Shown one piece after another: positions 17,749-25,704 of a stretch of 64,000 bases of DNA. The translations under genes were made by a program, and so were the position numbers. Source of the DNA: Mucilaginibacter xinganensis. GTDB taxonomy: Bacteria; Bacteroidota; Bacteroidia; Sphingobacteriales; Sphingobacteriaceae. Below the pieces are notes generated by a model. That model did not search any database. It was given only the letters and a program-made list of their open reading frames with translations, and was not told the DNA's origin. Within the stretch, counting starts at the first letter, position 1. Every line of letters starts with the position of its first letter. The stretch is from NCBI RefSeq assembly GCF_002257585.1, contig NZ_CP022743.1:3596001-3660000 (forward strand). The letters are read 5' to 3'.

Positions 17749-17973
17749 TTAAAAAAACATTGCCCTAATAATAGCCGGGATAATCAGCAGGTCTATTGAA
17801 ATTAACGCATATTTCTTATATAACTTTCCTTGTTGTGATCCATAAGTTTCTGTAACCTGCTTACACCTGCCGTTATTAAAAATCAACAGGTAATTCAAAA
17901 TAGCGAATGGAATAAAGAAGGTAACCAGTACGGATATGAAACTATTTAAGGGATGGGCGTTAAAAATATTCCT
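17749..17973 (-). pseudogene. Truncated copy of small membrane-protein gene
   Basis: This fragment encodes the C-terminal three quarters of the protein whose intact paralog is at 19241-19654 (shared NIFNAHPLNSFISVLVTFF and ETYGSQQGKLYKKYALISI). The first 63 codons are missing; at about 17973 the sequence switches into repeat element A. An open frame does run on into the element (MADPSYSRQRR), but those residues come from the element's terminal repeat. Similarity over the remaining part is still high, so truncation looks recent. Confidence 0.85.
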
Positions 17974-18252
17974 CCTCTGGCGCGAGTATGACGGGTCGGC
18001 CAAAAGCGAAAAGGCGTACTCGTGTCCCGCGTTCAGGTAGCCAACAAGCTATGTTGGAGCATGATTTTAAAAGCAAAATACCGTTTGCCAGGTAACCAGC
18101 AATGCGGTATTTTTATTGCGAATGAGTACCAAATATAAATTTAGAGATTAATATATATTGTTGGTTAAACCGGAGGCAATGTAAACCAAACGCTTCATCC
18201 AGGTCACGAGTAGCCATTCCGCGCAGGCGGCCCGTCATACTCGCGCCAGAGG
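17974..18252. mobile_element. Repeat element A, ~279 bp with 22-bp terminal inverted repeats
   Basis: The ends are CCTCTGGCGCGAGTATGACG-GG (17974-17995) and its exact inverse complement (18231-18252). No transposase frame fits inside. An internal hairpin (18075-18114, AAAATACCG ... CGGTATTTT) lies mid-element. A second direct copy is at 18897-19173. Size, terminal repeats and lack of coding capacity are those of a MITE-like non-autonomous element. A clear target duplication was not found. Confidence 0.75.
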
Positions 18253-18414
18253 GGAAGAAATATTGCGGGGGCTATAAAAAAAGTGCCGCATATAAACGTA
18301 GCAACATCTTCCTTCAATTTACACGCTTTTTTAAATCCATTAGATTGGAAAGGATATTCAGATAATTCATTTAATCCATTTAGATTTGTTAGAAAAAATA
18401 ATGTTAGATATTGA
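18253..18414 (+). pseudogene. 53-codon C-terminal remnant, toxin-tail-like
   Basis: The open frame starts exactly at the outer edge of element A and reads GRNIAGAIKKVPHI ... NPLDWKGYSDNSFNPFRFVR, ending at TGA 18412-18414. It has no start of its own. The following gene begins inside it (ATG at 18401), a 14-base overlap, as is common for polymorphic toxin tails and their immunity genes. Composition is AT-rich like the next gene and unlike flanking genes. The toxin identity is inference from arrangement; no catalytic motif is visible. Confidence 0.5.
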
Positions 18415-18889
18415 TAAATTAAAAAGAAATTCAAATAAATCCAAATTTCAATCTTGGATATTGGACAATATTGAAATGTTACTTAACCAGATTGATGAAA
18501 ATACCTTAAGTAATGAAAGTTCTGTTGAAGCTGATGGGCAACTTATGACAATTTATTTAGTTCATAAAATGGATTCAGATACAATTGTTATTTTAAACAT
18601 TTTAAAAGATCACGTCAGTCTATGGGTTGGTGAAAATAATTTATACTTTGATATAAATTCAGATATAAATTATTTTAAGGATATATATTTAAATTGTCTA
18701 AAAGGCGATTATGAGACTACTGAATATTTTTTTAAGGATAAGTTGATTTTTTCAATTACGTACTTATTAAAGTATAATGACGTGCAATTTATTAAATCAC
18801 ATACGTTTTTTTACCCTTTTTACAAATGGCTCTACAAAGGAAAATTTATTTTGAAACATTCAAAGTATAAGTCATTTATTAACAAGTAG
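18401..18889 (+). CDS. AT-rich orphan gene, possible immunity protein
   Basis: The 162-residue acidic/Asn-Lys-rich protein (MLDIDKLKRNSNKSKFQSWI ...) has no signal peptide. Codon use is strongly AT-rich compared with every neighbour, pointing to horizontal origin. No family is recognised. It overlaps the preceding remnant by 14 bases and is enclosed by the two direct repeat elements A and B. A stand-alone soluble protein following a truncated tail is the usual look of an orphan immunity gene, which is inferred rather than shown. A TTG at 18386 in frame is a less likely start. Confidence 0.7.
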   Translation: MLDIDKLKRNSNKSKFQSWILDNIEMLLNQIDENTLSNESSVEADGQLMTIYLVHKMDSDTIVILNILKDHVSLWVGENNLYFDINSDINYFKDIYLNCLKGDYETTEYFFKDKLIFSITYLLKYNDVQFIKSHTFFYPFYKWLYKGKFILKHSKYKSFINK

Positions 18890-18896
18890 CGCGCAT

Positions 18897-19173
18897 TCTG
18901 GCGCGAGTATGACGGGTCGGCTAAAAGCGTACAGGCCTACTCGTGCCCAGCGTTTAGGTAGCCAAAACGCTATGTTGTAATATTATTTTAAAAACAAAAT
19001 ACCGCTTGCCAGGTAACCAGCAATGCGGTATTTTTATTGTGAATGAGTACCAAATATAAATTTAGAGATTAATAGATATCTTGTTGGTTAAACCGGAGGC
19101 AATGTAAACAAAAGGCTTCATCCAGGTCACGATTAGCCATTGTGCACAGGCGGCCCGTCATAGCGTCAGGAGG
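18897..19173. mobile_element. Repeat element B, second direct copy
   Basis: The left end TCTGGCGCGAGTATGACGGG (18897-18916) equals that of element A. The interior matches A almost base for base, including the hairpin at 18996-19034 (here with compensating change to AAATACCGC ... GCGGTATTT). The right end is degenerate (CCCGTCATAGCGTCAGGAGG, 19154-19173). The copy therefore looks older or decayed at that side. Confidence 0.75.
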
Positions 19174-19189
19174 GCAATGTTTGACACGC

Positions 19190-19234
19190 GTATATTCGTA
19201 AAAGTATTTTTGTTTTTCTCGATGCATACATGAA
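19190..19234 (+). pseudogene. Last 15 codons of a lost esterase copy
   Basis: The stretch translates as YIRKSIFVFLDAYMK then TAG, against NIRKSVFMLLDMYMK then TAG at the end of the intact esterase gene. The distance to the downstream membrane-protein gene (6 bases) is also like the intact pair (2 bases). It starts about 16 bases after element B, so most of the gene was removed at the element boundary. Confidence 0.75.
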
Positions 19235-19240
19235 ATAGTA

Positions 19241-19654
19241 TCATTCGAAAAACATCACTTTAATTACCACCGGGATAATTAGCAGGCCGATTGAAATTAG
19301 TGCATACTTCTTATATAACTTTCCCTGTTGTGATCCATAAGTTTCTATAACCTGCTTATACCTTTCGTTACTAAAAACAGCCAGGTAATTCAAAATAGCA
19401 AATGGAATAAAGAAGGTGACCAATACGGATATGAAACTATTTAATGGATGGGCATTAAAAATATTCACCGGCATAGCCAACAACAATTGGCGGCTCACAA
19501 TTATTCGCAGCCAGTAAAATATCGTGAGCAAATTAATTCCCTGCAGTGCCGAAATAGGTACCAGCGTATAAAGCTGCCAGCTGGTGTTCCCGGCTTTATT
19601 TTTCTTTTGAGAAATGATGGCATCAGCCCAAATCCTGTAATATAATTTTAGCAT
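19241..19654 (-). CDS. Small integral membrane protein, intact paralog
   Basis: The 137-residue protein has about three membrane helices (IPISALQGINLLTIFYWLRI region, SFISVLVTFFIPFAILNYLA, YALISIGLLIIPVVIKVMFF). No family is recognised. A shortened relative sits at 17749-17973, and both lie tail-to-tail with an esterase gene or its remnant, so the pair was duplicated as a unit. It may be a scaffold or small transporter-like protein; nothing shows its function. Confidence 0.75.
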   Translation of the reverse strand: MLKLYYRIWADAIISQKKNKAGNTSWQLYTLVPISALQGINLLTIFYWLRIIVSRQLLLAMPVNIFNAHPLNSFISVLVTFFIPFAILNYLAVFSNERYKQVIETYGSQQGKLYKKYALISIGLLIIPVVIKVMFFE

Positions 19655-19674
19655 ACCAATAGGGTTTCAATTAT

Positions 19675-19707
19675 AAAGCCCGGACTGTTGCACAGTACCG
19701 GGCTTTT
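19675..19707 (-). terminator. Bidirectional terminator after fasciclin gene
   Basis: AAAGCCCGG (19675-19683) pairs with CCGGGCTTT (19698-19706), extended by ACTGT/ACAGT in the loop side. T-runs follow on both strands. It separates the fasciclin gene from the membrane-protein gene. Confidence 0.88.
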
Positions 19708-19725
19708 CTTTGAAGCTTACAATTA

Positions 19726-20385
19726 TTATTTAGTCATCAACACACCGTTGATTCCATGGATTACGCCGTTGGATGCAGGCGTATCAAATGAAGTTACTTC
19801 GGCAGTATTGCCTTGTGCATCCTTAAGCTGCAATTTTTTATCCACTACAGCAATGGTAATGGTTTGCCCGTCGACAGTTTTCAATGTCGCCGTTTTGGTA
19901 GCGTTAGTAAGGGCTTTAATAATTGCGGCCTTATCAAACTTACCGGCAATTACATGGCCTTTTACCAATGCTGCCAGTTTAGTGGGATCTTTCATCAGGC
20001 TATCAAGCTTTGCTTTAGGCAGGGCAGCAAATGCAGCATTACCCGGCGCAAATACTGTGAACGGGCCAGCACCCTGTAAAGTAGCATCTAAATTTGCTGC
20101 CTTAATTGCACCCACCAATGTTGAAAGGTCTGCTACGTTGGCTAATGTAGCCTGAATATCTTTCACTGAATCGGCCTTTGCACCCGGGGTAGCGGTTGCA
20201 GGTGGCTGTGTAGTTGTTTGCGGAGGCTGTGCAGGCGTTGGTGCGGGCTGCGTAGGCGCAGGTTGCGTTGGAGCCGGCTGTGTTGGCATCGGCTTTGGCT
20301 GCGTTGGTTGCGTTTGCGCAAATACATTATTTGATACCAATCCTATTGATATAGCTGCTGCTATAATTAAAAACGATTTTTTCAT
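19726..20385 (-). CDS. Secreted fasciclin (FAS1) domain protein
   Basis: The 219-residue protein has a signal peptide (cleavage near VFAQ, residue 24). A Pro/Gln/Thr-rich linker (repeats of TQPAP) spans about 25-70. One FAS1 domain follows: FTVFAPGNAAFAALPKAKLD (H1 box), LVKGHVIAGKF, and SNGVIHGINGVLM at the C-terminus (H2 box). FAS1 domains mediate adhesion or stress-related surface roles. It is a single gene with its own terminator. The linker resembles a wall- or surface-spanning spacer. Confidence 0.9.
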   Translation of the reverse strand: MKKSFLIIAAAISIGLVSNNVFAQTQPTQPKPMPTQPAPTQPAPTQPAPTPAQPPQTTTQPPATATPGAKADSVKDIQATLANVADLSTLVGAIKAANLDATLQGAGPFTVFAPGNAAFAALPKAKLDSLMKDPTKLAALVKGHVIAGKFDKAAIIKALTNATKTATLKTVDGQTITIAVVDKKLQLKDAQGNTAEVTSFDTPASNGVIHGINGVLMTK

Positions 20386-20903
20386 GTTAAATAATTTATT
20401 AATGGTTATTAGTTAGCATTGTTACCCGGCATCTTTATTAATGCCATGCTTTAATTAATTCAGTAGTTATAACCATAAATCACACTGTATAGTTTTAAAG
20501 AAATAAAAAAACGCGTACAAACAATTAATAAACAATAAGTTAAAATGAACCTATTTCTCCCTTTTTTAACCAAACCAGCAAATTACACCTCCCATTTTGC
20601 CACTTTTATCCGGGCTAAATAGGTTTATTTCCTTAAATATTTGATGGTAGTAATCCTATGACTCAAAAGAAGCTATTAACCAGCTATTTAGATAAATGTC
20701 TGCGGGGGTTATTTGGCGGCATGCGAATACCCTGGCGGCGCTGGCAGTTGGGCGATAGTGCCGAAGATTTTTTTACTGACAACCTGTTTGAGGCACTTAC
20801 TTACAACGTATGCCATAAGATCATCAGCATAAAAACACTTTATTGAGCGTACCTGTGGCAAAAATGCGGGTGGGTATCAGCATAATAAAGGCATTGAAAA
20901 AAA
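20386..20903. other. Intergenic region with no supported gene
   Basis: About 520 bases separate the fasciclin gene start from the terminator of isocitrate dehydrogenase. The first 200 bases are AT-rich and probably hold the fasciclin promoter, though no exact -7 box was found. A 62-codon plus-strand frame at 20658-20846 has no family resemblance and was not accepted. Confidence 0.5.
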
Positions 20904-20934
20904 GGTTTGACGATATCTTAATTATCGTCAAACC
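20904..20934 (-). terminator. Intrinsic terminator of isocitrate dehydrogenase gene
   Basis: GGTTTGACGATA and TATCGTCAAACC form a 12-base perfect stem with a 7-base loop. On the minus strand it is followed by a run of seven T. Confidence 0.9.
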
Positions 20935-20962
20935 GCATATTTATATATTTTGGAAATTTTGC

Positions 20963-22426
20963 TTATTGCCCCTGGGCCAGCGTATAACCTATCTTACCAC
21001 CAAATTTCATCAGGAACTCAACTGAGCATACCTTAACATCTTCAGAAAAGGCGGCGGCTATGTGAAGCAACTCCTTTTGGCTAACCTCTTTACCCGCTTT
21101 CTTCTCAAAACGCACCCGGTACTCATTAACCAGCTCTGTAAATATGGAACCTGTCGGCCAAACCTGCGTACCCCTGTTAGAGATCATCACCACATCAAAG
21201 TTATCAGTTAAGCGCTTTTTGGCTAAAGCCGCCAGTTCAGCAGGCTGCAGGTTACCGGCTTCCACAAACACATCTACCCCAACCATTTCTTCCTTAATAC
21301 CTTTTGTAACCGTCAGCTTATTTTTTGTGAGGGTGTGGTGATGGGCATTGGCTTTCAACTGCATATTAGCCTGGGCTACAACACCGCCGTCGGCAGGGAT
21401 CATGCCCAAATTCGAAATAACCGCATCAGCAAAACCGCTGGTGTCAACCGATGGTTTCAACTTGTCGCCAAAATCACCGGTATGTACCCCTTGTTCCAAA
21501 GTGTAAAGCAAGGCATTTTCAATGGTGGCAGCATTTTCTGTAAAGCCCATGTAACGCAGCATCAATATGCCCGACAGCATTAAAGCGGTTGGGTTAGCTA
21601 TGCCTTTGCCCGTAATATCGGGCGCTGTACCGTGTACAGCCTCAAAAATGGAAATATTATCGCCAATATTAGCCGATGGCGCAAAACCAAGGCCGCCAAC
21701 TAAACCTGCGCACAGGTCTGACACAATATCGCCTTGCAGGTTTGTTAAAACAATAGCCTGGAAATTTTGCGGCTGGGTAACCAGCTTCATACAAAGGTCG
21801 TCAACAATAATATCCGACGATTGAATCTCCGGGTACTCTTTTGCTATTTCCAGGAACGTTTCCAGGAAAAGCCCGTCGGTAAGTTTCATGATATTGGCCT
21901 TGTGGGCGCAAGCCAGTTTGGTATAGCCTTTTCGTTTAGCCATTTCAAAAGCATAACGGATCACCTGTGCCGAACCTGGCCGGGTAATTATCCGCCGGCC
22001 CACGGCAACATCATAGGTCAACAAATGCTCTATGCCGCCATAAGTATCTTCAATATTTTCGCGGATGATGGTAAGATTGATAGGGATACCGGCTTTTGAA
22101 AAAACAGTTTCAACCCCTTTGAGTGTTCTGAAATCGCGCTGGTTGGCATAAGTATTCCAAACCTTGCGGGCGGTAACGTTTATACTTTTAACACCTTTTC
22201 CTTTTGGGGTCTCCATAGGCCCTTTAAACAGGATGCCGAGGTTTTCTATAGTTTCTTTAGCGGCAGTTGTCATCCCGGTGGAGTGTCCGGCATCAAAATA
22301 TGATTTCCCCATTTCAACAAATTCATACTCAAGGGGAACGTTGTTTGCTTCAAAAACCCGAAGCACGGCCTTCATTATTTCAGGCCCTATACCATCGCCG
22401 TTAGCTACGGCTATTTTAGTTTTCAT
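20963..22426 (-). CDS. icd: NADP-type isocitrate dehydrogenase with C-terminal extension
   Basis: The 487-residue protein has the beta-decarboxylating dehydrogenase signature: NGDGIGPEI at the start, NLTIIRENIEDTYGGIEH (substrate Arg/Tyr region), and NLQGDIVSDLCAGLVGGLGF with metal-binding Asp. FEAVHGTAPDITGKGIANPT forms the cofactor loop. About 140 residues after the core match the extended isocitrate dehydrogenases of Thermus and Rickettsia type rather than E. coli Icd. It converts isocitrate to 2-oxoglutarate in the TCA cycle. A TATATTTG box on this strand (22456-22463) lies about 30 bases upstream. Confidence 0.92.
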   Translation of the reverse strand: MKTKIAVANGDGIGPEIMKAVLRVFEANNVPLEYEFVEMGKSYFDAGHSTGMTTAAKETIENLGILFKGPMETPKGKGVKSINVTARKVWNTYANQRDFRTLKGVETVFSKAGIPINLTIIRENIEDTYGGIEHLLTYDVAVGRRIITRPGSAQVIRYAFEMAKRKGYTKLACAHKANIMKLTDGLFLETFLEIAKEYPEIQSSDIIVDDLCMKLVTQPQNFQAIVLTNLQGDIVSDLCAGLVGGLGFAPSANIGDNISIFEAVHGTAPDITGKGIANPTALMLSGILMLRYMGFTENAATIENALLYTLEQGVHTGDFGDKLKPSVDTSGFADAVISNLGMIPADGGVVAQANMQLKANAHHHTLTKNKLTVTKGIKEEMVGVDVFVEAGNLQPAELAALAKKRLTDNFDVVMISNRGTQVWPTGSIFTELVNEYRVRFEKKAGKEVSQKELLHIAAAFSEDVKVCSVEFLMKFGGKIGYTLAQGQ

Positions 22427-22455
22427 TATAAAGAACTTTTATCGTTAATACTGGG

Positions 22456-22463
22456 CAAATATA
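22456..22463 (-). promoter_or_regulatory. -7 box (TATATTTG) of isocitrate dehydrogenase gene
   Basis: An exact TAnnTTTG match on the minus strand, 30 bases before the ATG at 22426. No well-placed -33 TTG was seen. Confidence 0.4.
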
Positions 22464-22616
22464 TGGGTTTCTAACCGCTTACGTTGCCGGAACCGCAGCT
22501 TAATACTGCTTTGATGACAGCAAACTTATAATACCCTATCCGCCATTTTATTTTTTATATCCACCCCTTTATACCTCAACAAAAATCATGAAATTTGTTT
22601 TTTTATTTTATCAACT

Positions 22617-23003
22617 ATGGGTAAAACAATCCTGTTAAATCTTTTCAAAACATTTATTTTATCGCTCATTATTTCGATAGCGATCTTCAGTGCCTATTAT
22701 GGCATAACCCGCAAAGGCGCCGACTACGGCCACGCTGTGCAGTTGATAATGGTAGGCGCGTTTTACCTGAACGGTATATTACTGATGATGGCCCTGCCCG
22801 CGTTGTTCCTGGCGTACCCTTCCATCTGGATGAAGCCGGTTTTTCGCCTGTTTTTATACTTTTCGGGGCCATTGGCTTTTATTTTAACCAATTTTACTTT
22901 GCCCTTAAACAGCGTTGATACCATATTTTATATCTTAACCGGCGTTGTCTTTTTTATTATCCACGCCATTTTCTATTATAAACTGGTTAAAAAGAATGGA
23001 TAA
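22617..23003 (+). CDS. Four-helix integral membrane protein, unknown
   Basis: The 128-residue protein has four predicted membrane helices (about 10-28, 38-62, 73-92, 98-118) and short loops. No conserved motif is recognised. It precedes purK by 66 bases on the same strand but shares no evident link with purine synthesis. Confidence 0.7.
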   Translation: MGKTILLNLFKTFILSLIISIAIFSAYYGITRKGADYGHAVQLIMVGAFYLNGILLMMALPALFLAYPSIWMKPVFRLFLYFSGPLAFILTNFTLPLNSVDTIFYILTGVVFFIIHAIFYYKLVKKNG

Positions 23004-23069
23004 GTTATTAATCCGTTACCATATCATTTAGGCTTTTTGAAAGATTTAGGCTAAACTTGCACCATTATA

Positions 23070-24209
23070 ATGAAAGCATTTTACGGAGACCTTAAACTAG
23101 GAATTTTAGGCGGCGGCCAGCTTGGGCGCATGCTTATACAGCAGGCAATAAATTACAACGTAACAATAAAGGTGCTTGATCCCGACCGGGAAGCTCCTTG
23201 CCGCAAACTTTGCGACGAATTTGTAGTCGGATCACTAAATGATTATGAAACCGTGTACAACTTTGGCAAAAAAGTTGACATGCTGACCATTGAAATTGAA
23301 AAAGTAAATGTTGATGCGCTGGAACAACTGGAAAAAGAAGGCGTTTTAGTTTATCCGCAGCCCCGGGTTATCAGGCTTATACAGGATAAGGGACTGCAGA
23401 AACAGTTTTTTAAGGAAAACAATATCCCTACCGCCGAGTTCCAGGTGATCTCATCAGCAGCGCAGTTAAAAGAAAGCCACATCCCTTTTCCATATATTCA
23501 AAAATTGAGAAGAGATGGTTATGATGGCAGGGGCGTTTATAAGGTTATTGATGAATCATACCTGGAAAAAGCATTTACCGAGCCCAGCCTGATTGAACGC
23601 TGGATTGATTTTGAAAAAGAAATAGGCATAATTGTAGCCCGCAGTGAAAACGGCGAGGTAAAGACCTTCCCGCTGGTTGAAATGGAATTTAACCCACAGG
23701 TTAACCTGGTTGAATTTTTAATTTCGCCATCAACCCTGCCTTTTGAAATACAGCAGGATGCAGCACAAATAGCTGTTAAGATTGCAGAGGACCTGAAAAT
23801 TGTAGGCTTGTTGGCAGTTGAGATGTTTTTAGACAAACACGGCAAAATACTGGTTAATGAGCTTGCGCCAAGGCCGCACAACAGCGGGCACCAGAGTATT
23901 GAAGGTAATGTAGTTTCACAATTTGAGCAGCATTTAAGGGCGATATTTAACCAGCCCCTGGGCGATACCGCCTGCCTTAATAATGCCATTATGGTAAACG
24001 TATTAGGTGAAGCCGGATATGAGGGCCCTGCCGTGTATGAAGGCATTGAAAAGGTACTAAAATGCCCGGGCGTTTATGTACATTTATACGGAAAAGCGCT
24101 CACCAAACCATTCCGCAAAATGGGGCATGTAACCATTATTGATGCCGACAGGGAAAAAGCGATTGAAAAGGCAAGGTTTGTGCAGGCGACACTGAAAGTG
24201 ATAAGTTAA
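23070..24209 (+). CDS. purK: 5-(carboxyamino)imidazole ribonucleotide synthase
   Basis: The 379-residue ATP-grasp enzyme begins with a nucleotide-binding loop LGILGGGQLGRMLIQ. QDKGLQKQFFKENNIPTAEF, IQKLRRDGYDGRGVYKV (ATP-grasp loop) and NELAPRPHNSGHQSIEG (signature of PurK) follow. It carboxylates AIR at N5 with bicarbonate and ATP. purE follows after a 135-base spacer that holds a paired repeat, so the two form a functional pair in purine biosynthesis. Confidence 0.95.
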   Translation: MKAFYGDLKLGILGGGQLGRMLIQQAINYNVTIKVLDPDREAPCRKLCDEFVVGSLNDYETVYNFGKKVDMLTIEIEKVNVDALEQLEKEGVLVYPQPRVIRLIQDKGLQKQFFKENNIPTAEFQVISSAAQLKESHIPFPYIQKLRRDGYDGRGVYKVIDESYLEKAFTEPSLIERWIDFEKEIGIIVARSENGEVKTFPLVEMEFNPQVNLVEFLISPSTLPFEIQQDAAQIAVKIAEDLKIVGLLAVEMFLDKHGKILVNELAPRPHNSGHQSIEGNVVSQFEQHLRAIFNQPLGDTACLNNAIMVNVLGEAGYEGPAVYEGIEKVLKCPGVYVHLYGKALTKPFRKMGHVTIIDADREKAIEKARFVQATLKVIS

Positions 24210-24213
24210 GTAG

Positions 24214-24335
24214 TTGATGGTTCATAGTTCAGGGTAAGAATTTATAGCCACAATTAATCAAAAGAGTTTTTAATAAAATAGATTTATACCGGTGATAGGC
24301 CGACTACTTCACAACTTTCGGCTATGAACCATCAA
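24214..24335. repeat. Inverted repeat TTGATGGTTCATAG / CTATGAACCATCAA
   Basis: The 14-base arms at 24214-24227 and 24322-24335 are perfect complements and enclose most of the purK-purE spacer. The right arm continues as CATTAACTATGAATCACC, a self-similar wording. If purE is translated from 24324 its first seven codons would be repeat DNA, which argues for the start at 24345. Confidence 0.7.
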
Positions 24336-24344
24336 CCATTAACT

Positions 24345-24842
24345 ATGAATCACCCCAAAGTAGGCATTATAATGGGCAGCAAGTCTGACCTTCATGTTAT
24401 GCAGGATGCTGCAGATGTATTAAAAGAATTAGGCGTTGACTATGAAATTACCGTAGTATCAGCCCACCGCACACCTGACAGGATGTTTACCTATGCCCGC
24501 GAAGCAGCAGGACGGGGATTAAAAGTAATAATAGCAGGCGCAGGCGGCGCGGCGCATTTACCTGGCATGGTGGCGTCGTTAACGCATTTGCCCGTTATTG
24601 GCGTCCCTGTAAAATCAAGCAATTCAATTGACGGCTGGGATTCTATTCTCTCTATCCTTCAAATGCCAAACGGCATCCCGGTTGCGACGGTAGCCCTTAA
24701 TGCCGCAAAAAACGCAGGGATCTTAGCCGCGCAGATCATTTCAACCGCCGATGAGCAGATTGTCAAAAACCTGATCGCTTTTAAAGATGATTTGAAGAAA
24801 AAGGTGGAAGAGTCTGCAAAAGAAATGGAGGGTAGAGACTAG
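24345..24842 (+). CDS. purE: N5-CAIR mutase, catalytic subunit of AIR carboxylase
   Basis: The 165-residue protein starts [20 protein letters not shown], the class I PurE signature. It contains [29 protein letters not shown] and the loop SLLQMP-like [16 protein letters not shown]. It rearranges N5-CAIR to CAIR, the next step after PurK. The ATG at 24345 is chosen because upstream codons are part of an intergenic repeat. Confidence 0.95.
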   Translation: MNHPKVGIIMGSKSDLHVMQDAADVLKELGVDYEITVVSAHRTPDRMFTYAREAAGRGLKVIIAGAGGAAHLPGMVASLTHLPVIGVPVKSSNSIDGWDSILSILQMPNGIPVATVALNAAKNAGILAAQIISTADEQIVKNLIAFKDDLKKKVEESAKEMEGRD

Positions 24843-24887
24843 AGATTTGTTGAATCCTATGTAAGATTTTTCCTAATCTCTAGTCTC
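24835..24887. repeat. Inverted repeat GAGACTAGAGATT / AATCTCTAGTCTC
   Basis: Perfect 13-base arms (24835-24847 and 24875-24887) with a 27-base loop sit between the convergent purE and yqgE-like genes, the first arm overlapping the purE stop. The sequence continues in the same word style (CTCTGGTCTCTAATTCCC). It probably folds in both transcripts. Confidence 0.65.
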
Positions 24888-24911
24888 CAAGCTCTGGTCT
24901 CTAATTCCCAA

Positions 24912-25475
24912 CTAATTAAGAGCAGGATTTTCGGGAAAATTAGCAATATGTGCATATCGCTGTCCCAGGCCTATCACTACTTCGCGCCAAAGGGTTTCTT
25001 CGTTGTCTGAAAACAGGGTATCCACATTTAGGTTGTTAGCTACAATCCAGCTGTCGCCGGTAATTTCATCGTCCAGTTGCCCGGGTGTCCAGCCGGAGTA
25101 GCCTGTAAAGAACCTAATTTCATCGGCGTTTAGCTGGTAATTGGTTATCAATTCTTTCACAGCTTCAAAATCACCACCCGAAAATATACCTTCGGCTAAT
25201 TCAATGCCGTCCGCAATTTTCTCAGGACAACGGTGTATAAAGTGCAGCGTATTGCCTGCTACCGGCCCTCCAACAAATACAGGAATTTCGGAGTAGGATA
25301 GCTCAGGCATAATGTCACCCAGTAAATATTCACTTGCATGGTTTAAAATGAAACCCATGGCACCGCCTGCGGAGTATTCTGTAAGGATAATGACAGCCCG
25401 CTTAAAGTTGGGGTCCATCATAAAGGGCTCCGATATAAGTAATCGTCCTGCGGCAGCCGGTATAGAGTTTAGCAT
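24912..25475 (-). CDS. YqgE/AlgH family protein
   Basis: The 187-residue protein contains AGRLLISEPFMMDPNFKRAV, GAMGFILNHASEYLLGD, VFVGGPVAGNTLHFIHRCPE and FTGYSGWTPGQLDDEI, which define the YqgE/DUF179 family. The biochemical role of the family is unsettled; links to alginate regulation and ribosome or Holliday-junction factors are reported for relatives. It is a cytosolic single gene, divergent from pdxH. Confidence 0.93.
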   Translation of the reverse strand: MLNSIPAAAGRLLISEPFMMDPNFKRAVIILTEYSAGGAMGFILNHASEYLLGDIMPELSYSEIPVFVGGPVAGNTLHFIHRCPEKIADGIELAEGIFSGGDFEAVKELITNYQLNADEIRFFTGYSGWTPGQLDDEITGDSWIVANNLNVDTLFSDNEETLWREVVIGLGQRYAHIANFPENPALN

Positions 25476-25691
25476 AACTATAAATTTATTCTTTTAACAA
25501 CTATTACAAAAATATGTTCAGTGTTTGAAAAAGAGGCGTGAACCGCGAAGTCAATCATCAAGCTTAAACAAATCCGGTTTAAATTCAACTTTATTAACGA
25601 TAAATTCTCAAAGAAAGTTCTCCTTAACATTATTTTATTGTCATGATTTTTTACAGCGGCTTTCTGCCACTTTGTTCTGTTTTTTAATTTG

Positions 25692-25699
25692 TAAGTTTG
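25692..25699 (+). promoter_or_regulatory. -7 box (TAAGTTTG) immediately before pdxH
   Basis: An exact TAnnTTTG match ends 5 bases before the ATG at 25705; TTTG at 25671-25674 could be the -33 element (17-base spacing). A start about 6 bases downstream would give a nearly leaderless mRNA. Confidence 0.5.
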
Positions 25700-25704
25700 C
25701 AGTG

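Noticed and set aside
18075..18137. Possible small RNA from element A (CAAATATA box and hairpin on the minus strand)
   Set aside because: The TAnnTTTG-like box (18130-18137) lies just upstream of the hairpin on the minus strand, but no -33 element is in place, so transcription is unsupported.
18204..18434. 76-codon minus-strand frame across element A right end
   Set aside because: It is antisense to the toxin-tail frame and starts inside the 162-residue gene; residues near its end come from the terminal repeat of the element.
20658..20846. 62-codon plus-strand frame in the fasciclin-icd gap
   Set aside because: It has no recognisable domain, no -7 box and no neighbour in the same direction. 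Length is within chance expectation for this base composition.
25525..25704. N-terminal extension of pdxH by 60 codons
   Set aside because: It passes through the promoter box and does not resemble pdxH; the conserved start region fits ATG 25705.
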